From the NCBI RefSeq assembly GCF_937616625.2, contig NC_065570.1:49405665-49469664 (forward strand): a DNA stretch of 64,000 nucleotides, written 5' to 3'. The notes beneath the pieces were generated by a model. That model was not told the DNA's origin, ran no database searches, and saw only the letters and a program-made list of their open reading frames with translations. A program made the translations under genes and the position numbers. Below are positions 21,800-34,633 of the stretch, in pieces. Source of the stretch: Mercurialis annua. Taxonomy: Eukaryota; Streptophyta; Magnoliopsida; Malpighiales; Euphorbiaceae. Position 1 is the stretch's first letter, and every line of letters begins with the position of its first letter.

Positions 21800-21935
21800 C
21801 TTCTCTTCTTTGAGTCGTAGCCTATAGAGTGCCACCAAGAGTGAGCCTCTTTTGTGCGAAAGCTTGGAGTTGTAGTTGTCGTTTTGGTGGTTTAATAAAA
21901 TTTTAATTCATCAAAAAAAAAATCTTAATCATTTT

Positions 21936-22479
21936 ATCACTTTATTTATATATTTATCAGACATTTGTTTTTTCATTTTTTTTATTGTTATAATTCTGCT
22001 ACTAATTTAGAATCAATAGTAATACAATTTGTTGGACTAAAATGCAATTTCAGAAATGCACTGCATTGACTTAAGTAGATAAATTTAGCTACTAGCCTAC
22101 TAATTACTTATAGCATAAGTTTGTTCGACCATCCGATCAAGTAATTAAATTAATAAGCAACTGATCAACAAAACTAAATGATTAAGCAAAGATTAAAAAA
22201 TAATCACAAAATTGGATAACGACATAACTAAATAATTAGCGTTAGATTCATTGTATTAAAGATAACAATTTATTTATAATGCTGCAGCTTTGTCGTAAGC
22301 TTACAATATAAAAAAACAGTATTTAGCAACTTTTGTCCGATTACCAGGTAGTTCAATAGTGAACCCACGAAGTTTAAGAATAACTTCTATGTATACTTAT
22401 TTTGTTTTGTATTCGTCCGTTCTATACAACAAACAAATTTCTATTTTAAAAGTTTAACGTTGCCAAAAAAGACTATTTT
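21936..22479. other. Intergenic, nothing recognised
   Basis: AT-rich sequence between the young LINE and the antisense LINE relic. Confidence 0.5.
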
Positions 22480-23845
22480 TTTTTTGAAAAGCTATTCATT
22501 TTCTTTATATGAATAACATTTTATTAATAGTCGGAAGGAGAGGCAAAACTCCATTGCTTAAAGAACTTACGTCCATTAATACTATGACTCCGAAGAAGGA
22601 GAAAACAAAATAAGAGAAAAAAAAACACTATCCGGATTTCTATATAAATCTGACCCGGAATAAACAAAAAAAGGATGCTTACATTTGTAATAGAAAACTA
22701 TACTATGTAAATATTGAAAAACAATTTTTTCCGTAGGCGAATCTTTTTGTTGAATTTTTTTTTATTGCGACACTTTTAAATTTGCCGAATAAAAATCATC
22801 CAAGTTGTAGTACAAAGGTTTGTATAAACCCATTTGGAACGATAGAAATCCACTAAAATAAAAAATTCCCAAAATTAGAAGGCAAAACTCAAGCTATCCC
22901 TATCTTATGAAAAACTTCATACCATATTTTTCTTACAAAAATGCATTGTAAGAATATATGGTTTTGAGTTTCATTGTCAATACAAATCTCACAATCTACA
23001 TTTTCATTCAAAATAACTCCACGAGAAGAAGGGAATAATAACGCTTGAAAACTTTTATGCATAGCCGTCCACATAAAAAAAAATTATCCTTGAAGGAGCT
23101 TCTGATTTCCAGACTTGTTGAAAAGTTGTCATCATATTGTGACTGTCAAATTATCACCAGATCTAATGAGAAAAGCCATACCTGCTGCTGAAAAGCCTTC
23201 GCTGCTGAATTTCCACATCAACTCGTGTTCCTCACTACCATCGTCAACCTCGTTCTCAAGCAGTATACTGCTCAAATTGTGACTACCATTTCCAGCAAAA
23301 ACCACCTATTTGTCACTTATGTTCTATTTGACATTCTACAGCCTGTTCAATCTCATATCATCCCACAGTAACGGTCTCCTCGTGATTTACCTCTCCAGAA
23401 GCACCTCTATATTGCTGAACATGCTGCACATTCCAAGCCAGCAGCAATTGGAGTTCATTGAGTTGTTCAGATTCCTCAAGACATAACTTATGTCGGCAAG
23501 GCCAATTTGCATCCATAGCCACATTTAAAGAAGCATGTTTCATGTTGGATAAGTGATAAAAAGAGGGAAGAAGAGTTGTGGTCGTGCCAATACCAAACCA
23601 ATTATCATGCCAAAGGGAAATCGAATAACCATTACCGATAATGAAACCAGCATTAGAAATAAAAATTTGCCACATACACGCGTCCAAACAACAAAAGCGT
23701 CTCATTCCCTTTCAGATATATGATAAATGATGTAAATCCCCGTTTAAGAGTTTATTCCAAGAGGATATCGAAGAGTAAGAAGAAACAACACCAAACCACA
23801 ACGAATCGCTTTTTGATGAACGTAACTTCCAAAGCCATTTAAACA

Positions 23846-24196
23846 AGGCCAAATGTCGTAAAAAGGCCAAACCTTTTATAAAAATTTCATAAAAATCATG
23901 ACCTTTCAATTTTGTCGATTTTGGCCAAAAACATATTATTTGATTTCAATTGTGGTCAACTCTCAATTTGATTTCAATTTTGCCTATGTGGCGCCTACGT
24001 GGCATGCACATATATTGAAAGGTCAGGACTTTTGTGAAACCAAATAATCCATTTTTGGCCAAAATCGATAAAATTGAAAGGTCAGGACTTTTGTGAAACC
24101 AAATAATCAGTTTTTGGCCAAAATCGACAAAATTGAAAGGTCATGACTTTTGTGAAACTTTTGTGAAAGGTTTGGTCTTTTCAAGACATTTGGCCT
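23846..24196. mobile_element. MITE, AGGCC...GGCCT ends, 351 bp, TSD TTAAACA
   Basis: Long TIRs begin AGGCCAAATGTCGTAAAAAG, with internal repeats of TTTTGGCCAAAATCGA and GGTCAGGACTTTTGTGAAAC. TTAAACA (7 bp) flanks it on both sides. Removing it with one duplication restores the LINE codons NQSLLFKWLWKLR on the minus strand, which fixes the boundaries. A second copy is at 32758-33105. Confidence 0.88.
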
Positions 24197-24836
24197 TTAA
24201 ACAATAAGCTTTGATTCTTTTTTCTAAATTACAAACACCCAAGCCACCAACGTCAAAATCACGACAAATGACATCCTATGAGATTCGACAAAAAACTCTA
24301 GAAGAAGTGTCCTTTTTTCAAAGAGATCTTCTCATATACGACTCTAATTCATCTTGAAAAATATACGGCATAACAAGAATGGACATAAAATAAATGGGTA
24401 AATTATGAAGAAATGATTTCAAAAGTTCAATACTTTTGTGAAACCAAATAATCCATTTTTGGCCAAAATCGAAAAAATTGAAAGGTTATGACTTTTGTGA
24501 AACCAAATAATCAGTTTTTAGCCAAAATCGACAAAATTGAAAGGTCATGACTTTTGTGAAACTTTTGTGAAAGGTTTGGCCTTTTCACGATATTTGGCCT
24601 TTAAACAATAAGCTTTGATTCTATTTTTTAAATTACAAACACCCAAAAGCCACGAACGTCAAAATCACGACAAATGACACATAGGAGATTCGACAAAAAA
24701 CTCTAGAAGAAGTGTCCCCTTTCCAAAGAGATCTTCTCATATACGACTCTAATTCATATTGAAAAGTATACGGCATAGCAAGAATGGACATAAAATAAAA
24801 GGGTAAATTATGAAGAAACGATTTCAAAATTATTAA
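24028..24836. repeat. ~404-bp tandem duplication spanning a MITE/LINE junction
   Basis: Unit 1 (24028-24431) and unit 2 (24432-24836) both hold the 3' half of the MITE followed by the same LINE stretch. The offset is 404 bp at the start and 405 at the end, and few differences are visible. The duplication therefore followed the MITE insertion. Confidence 0.85.
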
Positions 24837-26240
24837 CCTTCCTGCAGACGAAAGTAAAGAACCTTTCAAATAGCTAATTTTGATTTAAATTAATGAATAA
24901 CATGATCCCAAGTAGAGATAGGAAGCCGACGAACTACCAGAGGTAAACCAAGGTATTTTATCGAAAAAGATTCAAGACGGAAGCCCACAATATCCGCTGC
25001 CAAAGTCATATCTGATTAGAAACATGAATGTCAAGCAAAGAACTCTTATGAAAATTTATTTTCAAACCTGAAATAAATTCAAAACAACGCAAAATTCGAG
25101 TCAGATTATTGAGCTGGTGCAAGTTAAAAGGCAAGAAAAGAATAGCATCATCAGCAAATTGAAGAACTGAAATCGGTTCCCGAGCATCTGAATAGGCAGA
25201 ACCATTAATAAGACCAATCTTCATCGATTTTTGCAAGATACTTTTGAGGCCTTCTGCAACAAACACAAAAAGATAGGGAGAGACCTGATCACCATGACGA
25301 ACTCTCCTTTTTAGCGGAAAAGGGTCAAAAGGGCTACCATCCACCAGATTCGAGGAGACGTCAGACAATAAACAATTAGTCATCTGATCTATCCACTTAC
25401 CAAGAAAAGACATCGAATGCATAACACTCAGTAGATAATTCTAGTCTAAACTGTCGAAAGGTATATGAAAATCAAGTTTCAAAAGAAGAAGCATAACCTT
25501 CCTTCTTTTTGCAAAATGAATTAATTCATTAGCAATCATCGTGCAATCCTTAATATTTCTGCCTTTAATAAAAGCATGTTGATGATCTGAAATTATTGTA
25601 GGTAAAAGAGGGGCTAATCTGATGGAGAGTCATTTTGACAGCAGCTTATAGATATCATTAACCAGGCTAATAGGACGATAATCACGAATGTTTGAAGACC
25701 CATACACCTTTGGAACTAAAACTATAAAAGAAAATTTAATCCCACCAGGCAAGGAACTGCAGTTATGAAAAGAGTTAAAAAACTCTAAAATATCCCCTTT
25801 GATAAATGGCCAAGCTCGCTTGTAAAATTAAAATTAAAACCGTCTGAACCAGGAGTTTTTCTCTCGTTACAAGAACAAAGAGCTACAAAAATCTTTGATT
25901 CTGAAAATGGCAGAATTAAGCTAGTAGCTTGATACAAAGATAACGACTTGAAAGCAAGACCCGAGATGTCCACTAGAATATCATGTGATTTTTCATACAG
26001 AGATGAAAAGAAGGACCGTGTTTGAAGTTTAATGTTTGCAGGCTCAGTACAGATGTCATCACCAATAGTAATTTCCGAATTAAGGTTATACTTGAAATGC
26101 ATCGATGTAATACTGTAAAAGAACTTCGAGTTCTTATCTCCCATAATGCACCAATCAGTCTAGACTTTTGAATCCATAAACTCTCAACATGTTTTTCAAC
26201 CTGTCATAAATCTGTTCTAGCACCAGCTGGCCGATCTTCT

Positions 26241-28032
26241 CACCATCCAAATTTTTTAAATGTTATGAACTTCTTCCAATTTAATCAATTCGCTGAAAAT
26301 CTATCCAGTTTTTTAAAATTGATTTAATAATGAATAAATTGAGATTTAATGTGCAATTATTTTAAAAATTTGCAAAATATTTTCAGTTAGAATGCCACAT
26401 GGTTCGGATAAATCAAATTTGAGAAAATATTACTTCAATTTCAAAAAAAATTGGATAAATTTCACCAAATCAAAAAAATTAAAATAAATTTACAATTTTT
26501 AAAAGATTTTGATAGATTTATAAAAACTAAAAAAAATATGGTTTTTAGCACCATTATTCCTGATTTAATATGTTTCAAATTATGCTCCTTCTTTTAATAT
26601 CATTGTTCAATTTTTTTATTATCATACAGTTTAAAAAAATATAATCAATATTATGAATTCGTAATTGTTTTTTTATAATACCCTTATTTAATATAGTCAC
26701 TAGTTTTCATTTCTTTACATTTATAAAGCTTAGTTATAAAAAAATATCAAATTTTTTTGGATTTTGTCAGTTATAACCAAACTTTTAAAATGCTCATTTA
26801 GCTTATTTAGCCCATTTTTTTGAGTCTGGCCAATTTTTTGCCAACAAGCATCCACCTAACTGCCATGTCAGCAAAAAATTGACTTAAGCTACATGAGAAC
26901 ATCCTTCTAAACAAACCAAAACAAATGATGAATCATATAATTCCAACAAAAATCAAATTCAATTTGTAAATGAAATTAATTAATTATATTATTATAAATT
27001 TTACACATATTTAAAAATAGATAATTTTTTTAATTAATCTTAATTAACATCAATATTTTTTTATTTCATTTTAATTGTCAACAATCTTTTTATCTGATAT
27101 TTAAGAAAACTCATTAAGTAAAGTATAATTTTAATTTTAATTTATATTTTTATATTATATTTAATCATTCACACTTCTAAAAACCTCATCTTAAATCTAA
27201 TAATAATAAAAGGATAAAAAGAGGAGGTTTTAGTTAAGAATAATATAAGTGAAAATGGTCATTTAGAATAACACATTTGAAAAAACTTTCGTCAATCAAA
27301 ATGAAATGAAAAAAAAATCAACTTTTTGAATTACTTTTCTGATTAAATTATTATTTTTAATTTTAAACCATCATAATAAATAAAGAGATGAAGCAAGAAA
27401 AGAAAAGAAAAAAACGGTGATGGTAGAAAAATGACAGAAAAAAATAATTTGTAAAAGATAAACGATAATTGAAAGTTGACCGTCCATCCTACTTCTTAAT
27501 CTCGTTACACAGAAAGAAAATATAATAAACTTGAAAAAATATGAATTAAATAAGAATATTAATTAGTAATACTGTAGAATTGTTAATTTTGTACGCACCA
27601 GTTGTACATTCCATGAATAAAACCTCAACCTTAACAGCTAGATTAAGGAATAATTACATAATTTATAGAGAAGATAGCAATATCAAATGTAATCTAATAA
27701 CTGGGATTGAAATGGTATGGTACGTGCATGTTACATGTTATCAGGTTATTATTTTTGTATGTATGGATACAACGGACAAATTAATTAATTTTAAAACAAT
27801 ATAAAATAAAAAAACAATGCCAAAAACTGCTTATTGTCGGAGATGATGAAAATTAGTTCCTGGTTTTATCAAGATTATTATGTCACCCATGTTCATTCTC
27901 TCCTTTGGAACGGGGCGTTTTAGATTATAGTATTAAGGAAAAAGGGGCAACCTTTTATTGTTTAATGCTTGCGAGAAGCATAGGCTCTTTTTAAATTTCA
28001 AATTTTAATTAAACTTCTAATGTGTTTAAATC
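26241..28032. other. Intergenic, AT-rich; one MITE-end-like segment
   Basis: No gene. At about 26725-26800 the sequence TTTTGTCAGTTATAACCAAACTTTTAAAAT resembles the TIR of the MITE at 63133-63494, but no partner end was found. The rest has no visible structure. Confidence 0.4.
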
Positions 28033-28393
28033 GGGTAATTAATTCTAAAGGTTACTGTACTTTTTAAGAATTATAAAATGGTGACCGAATTTCAAAATAT
28101 AACAAAATGGTTATTAAACTTTTAAATATGTAATTTTAGGAGATTTTTAAATGTTTTACGGTCAAATTATATATATGTAGTAGTCAAATTTTGATTATTT
28201 ATGACAAATAATACTTTATATTCATATATACACACTCAATAAAAAATCAACTCGAAATATTTTTCTTCCGTAACCAAAAATTCTTCTATCTTAACATAAG
28301 CAAATAGTATAGTAACTAAAATGTTACGTTTTGAAATTCGGTCACCATTTTGCAATTTTTGAAAATTACAGTGACCTCCAAAATCAATTACCC
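28033..28393. mobile_element. MITE, GGGTAATT ends, 361 bp, ~9-bp TSD
   Basis: TIRs of about 65 bp: GGGTAATTAATTCTAAAGGT against GGGTAATTGATTTTGGAGGT, both leading to AAAATGGTGACCGAATTTCA. Flanks GTTTAAATC and GTTAAAATC form a 9-bp duplication with one mismatch, which suggests a Mutator-type MITE. Confidence 0.78.
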
Positions 28394-29117
28394 GTTAAAA
28401 TCAGACTATCCAAACTCTTCAGCCTAATTGCGTTAATGAAACGCTATCTGCCATTATTCTTTGTCTATGTGAAATGTCCATATCAAATTGTACGTGGCAA
28501 AAAAAATACAAATATATCTTTATTGTTTAAGACATGAGTAAGTAGGTCATCTATGAATTATTGTTCTCAATTAAATTTCTAATGTTTCAAAACCATCCCA
28601 TCCAAACTCTTCTATCTAACAGCGTTAACGAAACGTTATATGTCGTTATTCCCTGCCTACATGGAATATCCTTGTCATTTAATATCTCAGATAAAATTTC
28701 TATGTGTCCTATTCATTTTTAAATTTCAAAAATCATTTTATATTTTAAATAAAATTTTAGAGACTTTTTCTTGTATGTTTTTATTTTGTATCTCTTAATC
28801 AGCTTATTCAAATTCTGTCAATTTAGTCTATCTCCATCATTTTTTATTGTGAAAAAAGTAACCTAAATATTTATTCATCTTATGATAAGAATCATCGATC
28901 CGCTATTCGTCACAAGTAAACAATATTTTCATTTTCTATCTTTCCCTAAAAATATGAAAAAAAATCCCCAAAATTTTATTGAAAAATAAAATAATTTTTG
29001 AACTTTAAAAATGAGTAGGCCACGTGGGATATGAAATAACTAGATATTTCACGTAGGCAGGGAGTATCCTTATTTTTCCAGACTTTGGTTTATTAAAGTA
29101 TTTCCGAAATTTAAAAA
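28394..29117. other. Intergenic, possible inverted-repeat relic
   Basis: Segments near 28420-28480 and 28590-28670 share a block (CCAAACTCTTC...GCGTTAA-GAAACG), and GGCAGGGAGTATCC-type sequence recurs in inverted form near 29060. Probably an old TIR element; boundaries unclear. Confidence 0.3.
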
Positions 29118-29122
29118 CGAAT

Positions 29123-30690
29123 TGTTGTACTCTGGTTGGATGTTTGGATTGGGTTAGACTTGATCGCCCGACATGTGAGATTAAACTTGATAGTTATGAT
29201 AACTTAGCTGACTCGCCACTCTGAGAATTTGAACTAGAAGAGATTTCTGGATTATGTTTTTAAAAGTGGGAACTCGATTTAACTTGGTTATTGTATGACT
29301 CCGGTTATGTTGATTATGTATGATTACTCTACGTTGGGTTATGCTTTGGCTTTTAGCTAAATATATGTGATGACATTATAATGCTTTGTACTTTGGATTG
29401 ATTGTAATCTGTGCTAGTCCTATGTGGTGTCTATTACTCTCTAAAGTTAGGCGATATTAATTATGATTTATGCTTTGTTCTTAGACTTGTCGACTGCTTG
29501 TGCTTCTGAGTCGAACCAGGTTTAATTGATTGCCAGACTTTGTGGGGATTCGCAAGCAGTGAGTTTGTATTATTATTTACCGCTTTATTAAGTAAATTAT
29601 ATATTTTGATATATATACTATATACGGATGTTTCAAAAGGGTTTTAAATTCATTATGGATTTGGATTGAACGAGATACTCCATGGGTATCATCTAGATTG
29701 TATGCACAGGTAAGTACTCTGCGATCGTCATAGAGATGTCTTGCCTATGCTAGTATCGGCAGATTTATATCTGACCTACTTAAATCAACAGATTATTATT
29801 TGACCTACTCTGGGATTGATTCAATACTTATTTCATAATGATAATGATTATATATACTGTAGTATAAAAGAATTATTTTGTTTTAAAGGTTTTCCACTTA
29901 ATAAATGTAAATAGTAGTATGAACCCATCTCAATATATTTGACCCTGTTGTTTCCCCATTTCCAGGTTTAAGATTTTTGAGCGCATCTAAATGATCTCCG
30001 GTTTTCACTTTCTTTGGAGATCTTTTTTTAATTTCATAAAGATGTTAAACTATTTAACTCTTAGACCGTGGTAGTATTAATAGATCTTTATATTATTTTA
30101 GACTTATGTTTTATCGGATCGGTCTGACTACTGCTATATACTTGTTGGCATGATATTATTTTGGGTTGGTTATTTATATATGTCATGTTGTTGGAGTCTT
30201 GGAGTTAAACCGAGCATTATTATATCGTTGTTGATTAAACTACTAGCCTTAGTTTAGAGTCTCGGTTGCCACCGAACATTGATTTTATGCAGGATGATTG
30301 TTACTCCCTCCATCCCAAATTGATAGGCAGTTTAGGACAAACACAAGTATTAAAAAATTTAGTAAATCTATGAAAAATAACTAATTTTATAAAAACATAC
30401 CACACTTGCCCTTATTTAATGCAGTGTTGACTTTATTTCTTAGTGGGTTTTACTCTTATTTTATATAATATATTGTAATTAATGAGGATATATATGTAAT
30501 TCAAGCATTCAAGCAATAAATTACCGCCTATAATTTAGGACAAAAAAATTCAAAATAGTGCCTATCAAGTTGGGACGGAGAGAGTATATTATTATGTTTG
30601 ATGGTTTATCTGCGAAGTTAGCTACGGGTTTCGGAGCTAACAACCCCATACACTAGCACCGGTCACAATCTATGAAATGGCGTTGTGGCA
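29123..30690 (+). mobile_element. Probable solo LTR carrying a Stowaway
   Basis: Starts TGTTGTACTCTGG and ends GCGTTGTGGCA. Flanks are CGAAT and CCAAT (4 of 5 identical). Internal blocks TGTGGGGATTCGCAAGCAGTG, TCCCCATTTCCAGG and GGTTTCGGAGCTAACA are reminiscent of long gypsy LTRs of plants. A Stowaway MITE (30304-30584) is nested. No coding region. Boundaries are inferred from one imperfect duplication. Confidence 0.5.
30304..30584. mobile_element. Stowaway (Tc1/mariner) MITE, 281 bp, TSD TA
   Basis: Ends CTCCCTCCATCCCAA and TTGGGACGGAGAGAG, flanked by TA. This is the classic CTCCCTCCGTCCCA terminus of Stowaway elements. Confidence 0.9.
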
Positions 30691-30695
30691 CCAAT

Positions 30696-32757
30696 TCTTC
30701 AAGAACAACTGTTGCAACAGCGATCTAAATTGGATTCTATGTTCGGGGATATCTAGAAAACGGTCTCATGCTCAAACAGTACTTTTGAATTGAAGATTTT
30801 ATTTAGTTCTTATCACATAATTACTATCATATATGCATATTGTTTTGATTTTGAATCATTAGGATGCATGAGCATATTTTTTTTATAATCCTTAGTAAAT
30901 TGTCATGATTTTGCCATGATTTTCATAACTTTCACCTCTAAGTTCATATTTAGGATGTTTTAATTATTATTAAACATGTTATTTTTGGTATATATAAATT
31001 TACAGAAGCTTATTTATGTGTTTTTGTATGATTTGGCATGCTTTTCGACGAAAATTGAACCCATGAAAACCCCGGATTGTTGGCGTTGCCGCCATTTTGG
31101 ACCGGCATTACCGCCAGTCCAGTTTCCATTGCCTTTGTCATCGATCCTTGTGGCACTGTGACCCCTTGTTCCTTAGTGCTTCCAAATCTTTATTCTTGAT
31201 CCCCAGTCTTGCTTTCGCGCTTTCGGGCTCATTCGGGCTCGCAATCGCTTCATGTTTGAACTGTTAACCATGTAATTAATTGTAGGATTCATATATGTAT
31301 TTCTCGGACAAGTCCCTGTCAGCATGCCTATTCCATGTCGGCAACAGGTGCACGTGCCATGTCATCATGGACTTTGAAGCCCGATCTCCGACCCAACAAC
31401 TTTTAGTAGCGCTTTCTGCTTCATCCAACTCGGAATCAATCCTCATTCAAACCAGTGGACTCTTATTGACTAGAGGAACAGCCTCCATATTTTGACTAGA
31501 TCCTGAATCTGACTATATTAACAGACAACCGTTACACACTCTATATCAAGGTTTAAAAGTATTTATAACTTTGTATGCATATGAACTACTTTTGGGTATG
31601 TAAATAATGTTTACTTCTTCGAATTTATATCCAAATCCAACACTAACAACCTAATCATATGATCATGATAATTTAGCTCCAAATTAATCAAATGACAGAA
31701 ATAGTAGGGCAGCCATAAAAATTGTAATTAGTGGTTGAATGGGTATTCAAAATGGTAATCAATAAAATTATACATCCGGTTTAGGATTTTTGCATGTAAT
31801 TGAAATAAAATACACCTTTGTCATGTTAGAAACCTCATGGTTAGATGTTGGTTTAGGAGTACTTGCTATTTGTCCACCATGTTGATCTAGATTAAGTCAT
31901 ATGCGAGTTTCAAATATAATGTATGTTTACATTTCTGCACCTATTTTTCCGGCTATTTATTTTCTAATCATTTACTTTCTAGTATTCTATTTCGGACATC
32001 CTACTTTGATGATATGACTATTTTTAAATGGGATATGTCTGATAAATCGATAAAATCAATAAGACAAGTACAAGAGTTGGTTGTGTCTACGAACCTGGAT
32101 ATTTTGGTCCCCGACGCACGACATCTCATCCGTAGGCGCATGAGATTGTCGAGTCGATATAAAAAGTATGTCCTAGTTAATTTTGAGGCGACTTCATTTT
32201 TCAAACTAAACCACTGAGATCTCTTTCCGCTCACAATATTATTTTATAGATTATTTGCGATAATTACGATTTAATTATACAAACCTTTTCGCTATTTGTT
32301 GATATATTGTCCATTGAATTTTTTAAAATAGGTTAATAATTCATCAGATATATTTAATTTTCTAAATTAACATTGGGAGCTTCAGATAAGGATTTCTTTT
32401 CTTCCTAAAAAAATATCTACGCCTTCATCTATTTAGCAATGGTAATATTGCACTTTGATGATTAAAATAAATGGACAACTGACCTTTTGTATTTTCTTTT
32501 ATAAAACCTTTCGTATATATATACTTAGATTTTGGAATAATACCAAGCCATGTGTTTATTTTTATATGAACATGCAAGTTTAACTCAATGACAAAAGTTA
32601 ACATATAATAAATGAAGAATAATGAATACTATATAGTATTTATTAATTGATAAAATATTAAGTCAACTACTATGTTATAGTTCATTTTTCAGTTTTCTCG
32701 AGCAGTTCAATAGGCAATCTAGTACAAGTCATAGCAAGATAAGATAATTTAAAAAAA
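30696..32757. other. Intergenic, no gene recognised
   Basis: Includes less AT-rich patches (31050-31260, 31300-31500, 31990-32210) with short open frames but no recognisable domain. They could be relic exons or retroelement pieces. Confidence 0.35.
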
Positions 32758-33105
32758 AGGCCAAATGTTATAAAAAGGCCAAACCTTTCATAAAAGTTTC
32801 ACAAAAGTCCTGACCTTTCAATTTTATCGATTTTGGCCAAAAATAAATTATTTGGTTTCAATTGTGGCCAACTCTCAATTTGATTTCAATTTGGCTATGT
32901 GACGCCTATGTGGCATGCCAAATATTGAAAGGTCAGGACTTTTGTGAAACTAAAAAATCCATTTTTGGCCAAAATCGACAAAATTGAAAGGTCTGGACTT
33001 TTGTGAAACCAAATAATCAGTTTTTGGCCAAAATCGACAAAATTGAAAGGTCAGGACTTTTGTGAAACTTTTGCGAAAGGTTTGGCCTTTTACAACATTT
33101 GGCCT
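32758..33105. mobile_element. MITE, AGGCC...GGCCT ends, 348 bp (second copy)
   Basis: Same family as 23846-24196: AGGCCAAATGTTATAAAAAG TIR, GACGCCTATGTGGCATGCC centre and repeated TTTTGGCCAAAATCGA blocks. Both flanks are A-runs, compatible with a 7-bp duplication AAAAAAA but not informative. Confidence 0.88.
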
Positions 33106-33225
33106 AAAAAAAATGCTTTCATGAACTTAATGTTTTTGTTGTATTATTTATCCTAAACTTAATTTTTAATTAATAATGTATGCCTCTACAGTATTATGCT
33201 GCCATGGAAAAAGATATATCATATA

Positions 33226-33475
33226 CTCCCTATGTCCCGTTTAAAAAGGGACAAATATTTTTTTACATATATTAAAAAAACATTAATTATTATAGTGCTT
33301 TTTTATTTTACCCCTATTTATGATAGTTTTGTATTTGGTTATAGACTAATAGTCATTAATTATGGAAAGAGAAAAAGGGATAAAAAGGAAAAATTTATAT
33401 AAATTGGCACAAAAAATACGATATAGCATTTTTAAAAAAATGAAATATATTCCTTCTTAAATGAGACGGAGGGAG
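33226..33475. mobile_element. Stowaway MITE, 250 bp, TSD TA
   Basis: Ends CTCCCTATGTCCCGTTTAAA and TTAAATGAGACGGAGGGAG, flanked by TA on both sides. AT-rich non-coding interior. Confidence 0.88.
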
Positions 33476-33477
33476 TA

Positions 33478-34393
33478 TGTTAATTTTGTGCCTTAGATTC
33501 CCTTTCTATCTTTATGTTAATGTTTTCTGGTTGTGGTTTAAAAAATTGTTTTTTATTTAACTATTTTCTTCTGCCTAACTTTTATTTTAATTGCTGTTTT
33601 GTTTACATTAGATTTATCCGTGTTTTTTTATGAATATTCTCTGTGTGTTTCACATCAGACAAACAGATGCATTAAATTTTTTCCAATAACAAAAGAGAAG
33701 CACTAAATTTTTGTACCTTTATTGAATTGCTAGCAACTTTGTTTAGGAAATAAATTTGGTATCATTAGAAGTTTTGAGACAATGATTGGCATTATGATTA
33801 CTATTTTTTGGTTTTGATGAGTTTTTTTACAATTGTGAACGAAATTATTATAAAAAGGTTAAGTGATTAAATATATTTTATTTTATTAATTAAACTCTGT
33901 ATTTTTTTTATGTGTAATTGTTTTTTTTTAATTTAACTTTTACAATTTTTATTAATTTTAATTAAATTTTAATTTTTATAGTAATATCATAAATTGAAAA
34001 ATTTATTTTAATAATATCCATTTTTAAACTCAAACTTAATTTTACTTATATGGCATATCCCATCTATAAACTAATCTAACACTTTAAAAGACCGCACAAA
34101 TCTTATAACATAATAAATTTTTGTCAACTGGAAAAGAACTAAGTCAATTTAAAAATGGGGCATGATTGTGATAAACTTTTTGATCTAGAATTTAATTCAA
34201 ATAATTATAATATTTGCTCGTAAGGGGTAACAAAATGAAAAAAAAAATTGAAAAAGTTTGTTTGGTCTTTTATTCTCACCTCTCTCAAAAAAAAAGGTCT
34301 CCTGTTTATTTTGAAGGGTCAGAGGTGCTTTTTTCCGGTAGTAGCCAATAAATCATCTTCTCTCTGCATCTATTAATACTCTCAATACTTATT
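33478..34393. other. Intergenic, nothing recognised
   Basis: AT-rich sequence with no domain, repeat or RNA gene seen. Confidence 0.45.
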
Positions 34394-34402
34394 TATACAT
34401 AT

Positions 34403-34633
34403 TTTTTTTTGGTGATGAGGACTTACTCTACTGAGCCGAAATTCAATATTATTTTTAAACCCTGGGATGTGGACCGCCCGCAAGCCCACATACCTGGTAA
34501 ATCTAGGCTATAATGGCCAGCAACCCAACCTCAACCACTCCATATTAAAAAAGAACGTAGCCGGAATTCGAACACACGGCCTTTGGCGCTCAGATGGCTG
34601 AGATTTAGACCACTAGACCAAACTCGTGCGGGC
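34403..34633 (-). mobile_element. tRNA-derived SINE, TSD TATACATAT
   Basis: On the minus strand the head has a pol III A box (TTGGTCTAGTGGTC) and B box (GTGTTCGAATTCC) at tRNA-like spacing. A body and a 3' A-run follow, seen here as T at 34403-34410. A 9-bp duplication TATACATAT flanks it (34394-34402 and 34634-34642). SINEs are transcribed by pol III and moved by LINE enzymes (family knowledge). Confidence 0.9.

Larger units (their letters stand above)
15923..21920 (+). mobile_element. Near-intact L1-type LINE, ~6.0 kb, TSD AATCTTAATCATTTT
   Basis: A non-LTR retrotransposon with ORF1 (15953-17674), ORF2 (17918-21799), a short 3' UTR and a poly(A) at about 21911-21922. The 15-bp repeat at 15908-15922 and 21921-21935 brackets it (the first two bases may belong to the poly(A)). 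Only about 30 bp lie before ORF1, so it is full length or barely 5'-truncated. Both long ORFs are open, so it is young and may be competent. Related relics lie at 11285-12900 and 22480-26240. Confidence 0.95.
22480..26240 (-). pseudogene. Decayed antisense LINE (same L1 lineage)
   Basis: Read from high to low coordinates it follows the ORF2 order of the intact LINE: WCIMGDKNSKFFYS (about 26150), RKTPGSDGFNFNF, a frameshifted palm, GSPFDPFPLKRRVRHGDQ, LQFADDAILFLPF (catalytic FADD kept, about 25150), LSSAGRLIILKSFL, the NQSLLFKW block, and WTAMHKS...CEICIDNETQNHIFLQC (zf-RVT, about 22900-23070). A T-run near 22485 marks the poly(A) end. The endonuclease and ORF1 are missing, so it is 5'-truncated. 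A MITE (23846-24196) and a tandem duplication (24028-24836) break it further. Confidence 0.88.

Noticed and set aside
31295..32234. Short frames in less AT-rich patches (31295-31495, 32001-32234)
   Set aside because: No recognisable domain, no splice or promoter context, and each is about the length expected by chance.
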